The notes below the pieces were generated by a model. That model was not told where the DNA came from. It worked only from the letters and a program-made list of their open reading frames with translations, and did no database searches. The position numbers and the translations under genes were made by a program. Positions 61,582 through 64,000 of a stretch of DNA of 64,000 nt are shown piece after piece (position 1 is the first letter of the stretch; each line of letters starts with the position of its first letter). The DNA is from Thermococcus guaymasensis DSM 11113 (GTDB lineage Archaea > Methanobacteriota_B > Thermococci > Thermococcales > Thermococcaceae), in assembly GCF_000816105.1 (NCBI RefSeq), contig NZ_CP007140.1:248001-312000 (forward strand). The letters are read 5' to 3'.

Positions 61582-61656
61582 GCCTTTCAGTTATCTTTTT
61601 TCTCTGTAGGGGGCAAGAACTCCCTCCTATTGGGCCTGGAAACCCGCAGAGAAAGG

Positions 61657-61664
61657 TTTAAATA
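61657..61664 (+). promoter_or_regulatory. TATA box of the RPA operon
   Basis: AAAGGTTTAAATACC, a near-ideal archaeal BRE-TATA, centred about 38 bases before ATG 61699. Confidence 0.7.
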
Positions 61665-61698
61665 CCCCAATCCATCAATTACCATTTAGGTGAGTTTT

Positions 61699-62778
61699 AT
61701 GGCGGTGCTCACAAAGGAGGCAATCCTTGAGCTCATCCGGTCTAAAACCGGGATGAGCGAGAAGGAGATAGCCCAAAAGATAAAAGAGATCATGAAGCGC
61801 GAGGGCATTGGAGAGCATGCCGCTGCGCTCCTTCTTGCAGAAGAACTCGGCATAAACCTGGAAGGGGAGGAAGAGGCCCTCCACATAGGAGACCTTGTCC
61901 CCGGGATGAGTGGTGTCAACATCGTCGGAAGGGTTCTCAGAAAGTATCCCCCAAGGGAGTACACCAGGAGGGATGGAGAAAAGGGCGTCGTTGCCAACCT
62001 GATAATCTACGATGCAACGGGCAAGGCAAGGCTAGTCCTCTGGGACTCCCAGGTCGGCAAGTATTACAACGAGATCAACGTCGGAGATGTTGTCAAGGTA
62101 ATAAACCCGAGCGTAAGGGAAGGCAGGAACGGGATTGAGCTTCACGTGAACTTCAGAAGCAGGGTCATACTCAACCCGACCGACGATCCAAGGATCGAGG
62201 AGATACCCCCCTTGGAGGAAGTCAGGAGCTATAACTACAGGCGCGTCAAGATAGAAGAGCTTGAGGGTGGCGAACGCTTCATCGAACTGAGGGGAACCAT
62301 TGCAAGGGTTTACCGCGTGACTGTTTACAACGCCTGCCCCCAGTGCAGGAGAAAGGTTGACTACGACCCGGCAACCGATTCATGGACGTGCATAGAGCAC
62401 GGAGAGGTTAAGCCCGTAAAAATGACAGTCCTTGACTTCGGGCTTGACGACGGTAGCGGCTATATCAGGGTGACCTTGTTTGGCGACGAGGCCGCTGACC
62501 TCCTCGGTGAGGATCCAGAGGTAATAGAGGAGATGCAGAAAGAGCTCGTTGAGGCAGGGGCCACTCCAAAGGAAGCTGCGAGAAAGCTTGCCGAGGAGAA
62601 GTTCTACACCATACTAGGAAAGGAGATAGTGGTCAGGGGCAACGTCATTGACGACAAGTTCTTCGGACTTATGCTCAAGGCGTTCACGTGGGATGAGATC
62701 GACTTCAAGCGCGAGATAGCCAGGGAGAGGGAAGGGCTCAAGAAGGCCCTCAAGATGCTCGAGGAGAGCGAGGGGTGA
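61699..62778 (+). CDS. rpa41: Replication protein A, 41-kDa subunit
   Basis: Single-stranded DNA-binding subunit of heterotrimeric RPA. 359 residues: N-terminal helical segment (VLTKEAILELIRSKTGMSEKEIAQKI), OB fold (VNIVGRVLRKYPPREYTRRDGEKGVVANLIIYDATG), a second domain with a zinc finger (CPQCRRKVDYDPATDSWTC plus HG) and a C-terminal OB part. ATG 61699 follows AGGTGAGTTTT. First of three overlapping or abutting rpa genes. Confidence 0.95.
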   Translation: MAVLTKEAILELIRSKTGMSEKEIAQKIKEIMKREGIGEHAAALLLAEELGINLEGEEEALHIGDLVPGMSGVNIVGRVLRKYPPREYTRRDGEKGVVANLIIYDATGKARLVLWDSQVGKYYNEINVGDVVKVINPSVREGRNGIELHVNFRSRVILNPTDDPRIEEIPPLEEVRSYNYRRVKIEELEGGERFIELRGTIARVYRVTVYNACPQCRRKVDYDPATDSWTCIEHGEVKPVKMTVLDFGLDDGSGYIRVTLFGDEAADLLGEDPEVIEEMQKELVEAGATPKEAARKLAEEKFYTILGKEIVVRGNVIDDKFFGLMLKAFTWDEIDFKREIAREREGLKKALKMLEESEG

Positions 62779-62783
62779 TGTAG

Positions 62784-63161
62784 ATGGAAGTTGAAACCCG
62801 CTTCAGGAGGAGAAAACCTGCCGTAGAGAGGAAAATAGCCGAGATACGCGAGGACGACACAAGGGTCGCGCTCATCGGAAAGGCATTCAAGATAGACAAG
62901 ATGGACTACACATTCTGGCTCGACGATGGAACGGGAGTCATACTCGTTGAGAGCGAGGACAACGTCCTGCCCGAGAACGGCCAGCTCGTTAGAGTCATAG
63001 GCAGGGTCATCAGAAACGAAAACGTCCACATCTACGGCGAGGTAGTGCAGGACTTCACCGGCGTCGATCTGGAGGCTCTTGAAGAAATAAGAGAACTCGA
63101 AAGAAAGTACCTCCCCAAGATAGAAGAGATTGGCAGCTTCTTTGGGGGTGAGGGAGAATGA
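62784..63161 (+). CDS. rpa14: Replication protein A, 14-kDa subunit
   Basis: 125-residue single OB-fold subunit (RVALIGKAFKIDKMDYTFWLDDGTGVILVESEDNVLPENGQLVRVIGRV). ATG 62784 is 5 bases after the rpa41 stop with GGGGTGATGT before it; its stop overlaps the rpa32 start (ATGA). Confidence 0.93.
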   Translation: MEVETRFRRRKPAVERKIAEIREDDTRVALIGKAFKIDKMDYTFWLDDGTGVILVESEDNVLPENGQLVRVIGRVIRNENVHIYGEVVQDFTGVDLEALEEIRELERKYLPKIEEIGSFFGGEGE

Positions 63162-63961
63162 AGAAGAGACTCCCGGCGAGCAGAGTCTACCTCAAGGACG
63201 TCATAGAAGGCTATTACGTCAAGAGCGACGGAGACCTCGAGCCCAACTACCTCATCACCAAGGACGCCAGAAAAGTTTACCGCGTTAAAGTAGTCGCGAC
63301 CGTTGTGAGAGAGCCTTTCCTCAGCGACGACGAAACTTACGGCAAGTTCCAGATTGATGACGGAACTGGAACGATATGGGTGCTCGCCTTCAGGGACAAC
63401 ACCAAGTTTGTGAAGCTGGTCAAGAAGGGCGACCTCGTTCAGGTCATAGGGAAGGTCGCCGAGTGGCGCGACGACAAGCAGATACTGGTTGAAGGAGTTT
63501 CCAAGGTTCACCCGAACATGATGGTGCTCCACAGGTTCGAGACCCTCAAGGAGAAGGCCGAGCACGTCCGCAAAGCCAGGATCGCCTTCGATATCTACGA
63601 CCGCTACGGCATAACCGCAAAGGCAAAGGTCATCGCGAAGAACAAGGGGATAAGCGAAGACCTCCTCATGACTATTGACGAGCTGTACACGCTCATGCTC
63701 GAACAGAGGAGCACGGAGCTTGAGGAGGAGCTCTTTGAAGAGGAGATCGAAGAGAAGCCCGCAGAGAACCCAGAGCTGGAGAAGGCCAAGGAGGCCGTTA
63801 TGAACCTCCTCCGGGAGAAGGGGAAGCCGCTGTCCCACAAGTTCATAGTGAAGAAGCTCTCCAAGGAATTCGATGAGGAAATAATCGAGGAAGCAATAAC
63901 AAAACTTCTGGCGGAGGGAGAAATATACGAGCCGGAGACTGGCTACTATGAGCCTCTCTAA
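63158..63961 (+). CDS. rpa32: Replication protein A, 32-kDa subunit
   Basis: 267 residues: OB fold (YRVKVVATVVREPFLSDDETYGKFQIDDGTGTIWVLAFRDN) followed by a C-terminal winged-helix (KAKEAVMNLLREKGKPLSHKFIVKKLSKEFDEEIIEEAI) for protein contacts, joined by an acidic linker of about 30 residues. Overlaps rpa14 by 4 bases; completes the operon. Confidence 0.94.
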   Translation: MKKRLPASRVYLKDVIEGYYVKSDGDLEPNYLITKDARKVYRVKVVATVVREPFLSDDETYGKFQIDDGTGTIWVLAFRDNTKFVKLVKKGDLVQVIGKVAEWRDDKQILVEGVSKVHPNMMVLHRFETLKEKAEHVRKARIAFDIYDRYGITAKAKVIAKNKGISEDLLMTIDELYTLMLEQRSTELEEELFEEEIEEKPAENPELEKAKEAVMNLLREKGKPLSHKFIVKKLSKEFDEEIIEEAITKLLAEGEIYEPETGYYEPL

Positions 63962-63977
63962 CTCCGGCCGAATCTTG

Positions 63978-63997
63978 ACTCTTTTTCCTTTCTCTTG
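63978..63997 (+). terminator. Pyrimidine-rich terminator after rpa32
   Basis: CTCTTTTTCCTTTCTCTTG just past the rpa32 stop; T-rich tracts of this kind are the usual 3' end signal in Thermococcales. Cut by the window end. Confidence 0.35.
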
Positions 63998-64000
63998 ATC

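Noticed and set aside
1-64000. tRNA genes, rRNA genes or CRISPR arrays
   Set aside because: No T-loop GGTTC-type signature in any gap large enough, and no regularly spaced direct repeats were seen; nearly all of the sequence is protein coding.

Overview
The window is chromosomal DNA of a hyperthermophilic archaeon of the order Thermococcales, most likely a Thermococcus. The gene set supports this: a GH57 branching enzyme with C-terminal helix-hairpin-helix, a form III RuBisCO, pantoate kinase, a KH/beta-CASP termination nuclease next to a proteasome beta subunit, HerA-Mre11-Rad50-NurA, a three-gene RPA operon, a tungsten oxidoreductase and a CGP-CTERM surface protein. Starts are preceded by GGTGA-type ribosome binding sites and TTTAAA/TTTATA-type TATA boxes lie 30-60 bases upstream. 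Coding density is very high, no gap between genes exceeds 300 bases, and no tRNA, rRNA or CRISPR array was seen.

Layout. 1-3.3 kb: a thiamine-type ABC importer, with permease and ATPase on + converging on the binding protein. 3.6-6.4 kb: a sodium-coupled NSS transporter with a tiny MetS-like partner, a membrane protein, and a PII protein with a short T-loop. 6.5-14.7 kb: branching enzyme, RqcH/NFACT, pantoate kinase, DNA ligase, PrsW-like protease. 14.8-22.9 kb (mostly -): FttA/aCPSF1 plus proteasome beta, Cdc48, a RuvC-like RNase H-fold protein, a divergent acidic microprotein, a helical-repeat protein and uridine phosphorylase. 22.9-28.8 kb (+): threonine synthase, MEMO1 protein, an orphan MNT nucleotidyltransferase, mevalonate kinase and isopentenyl phosphate kinase (isoprenoid lipid synthesis), CinA-like protein. 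29-35.4 kb: tungsten oxidoreductase, CPA2-type antiporter with a CBS protein, glycyl-tRNA synthetase, Lsm and L37e. 35.4-43.2 kb (-): the recombination operon herA-mre11-rad50-nurA followed by a DUF72 gene, flanked by two box C/D sRNA candidates. 43.4-51.5 kb: DHPS-like protein, ferritin/VIT1 iron protein, a TnpB-only IS element, form III RuBisCO, secreted GH13 pullulan hydrolase. 51.6-59.3 kb: a five-gene unit headed by cstA (with a Get3/ArsA-like ATPase and a MIP18-like protein), a biotin-dependent carboxyltransferase, archaeal class I aldolase, and biotin ligase. 59.5-64 kb (+): CGP-CTERM protein, ScpB, and the rpa41-rpa14-rpa32 operon.

Themes. Sugar metabolism appears co-regulated: aldolase, branching enzyme and pullulan hydrolase each carry a site like the Thermococcales glycolytic motif (TATCAC-N5-GTGATA) over the predicted transcription start. 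The least explained items are the acidic, tryptophan-rich 47-residue microprotein with a perfect palindrome in its promoter; a box C/D sRNA whose four boxes all carry a U-to-C change; the cstA/Get3-like operon; and the RuvC-like protein next to Cdc48. All names rest on motif recognition by eye; no database search was run.
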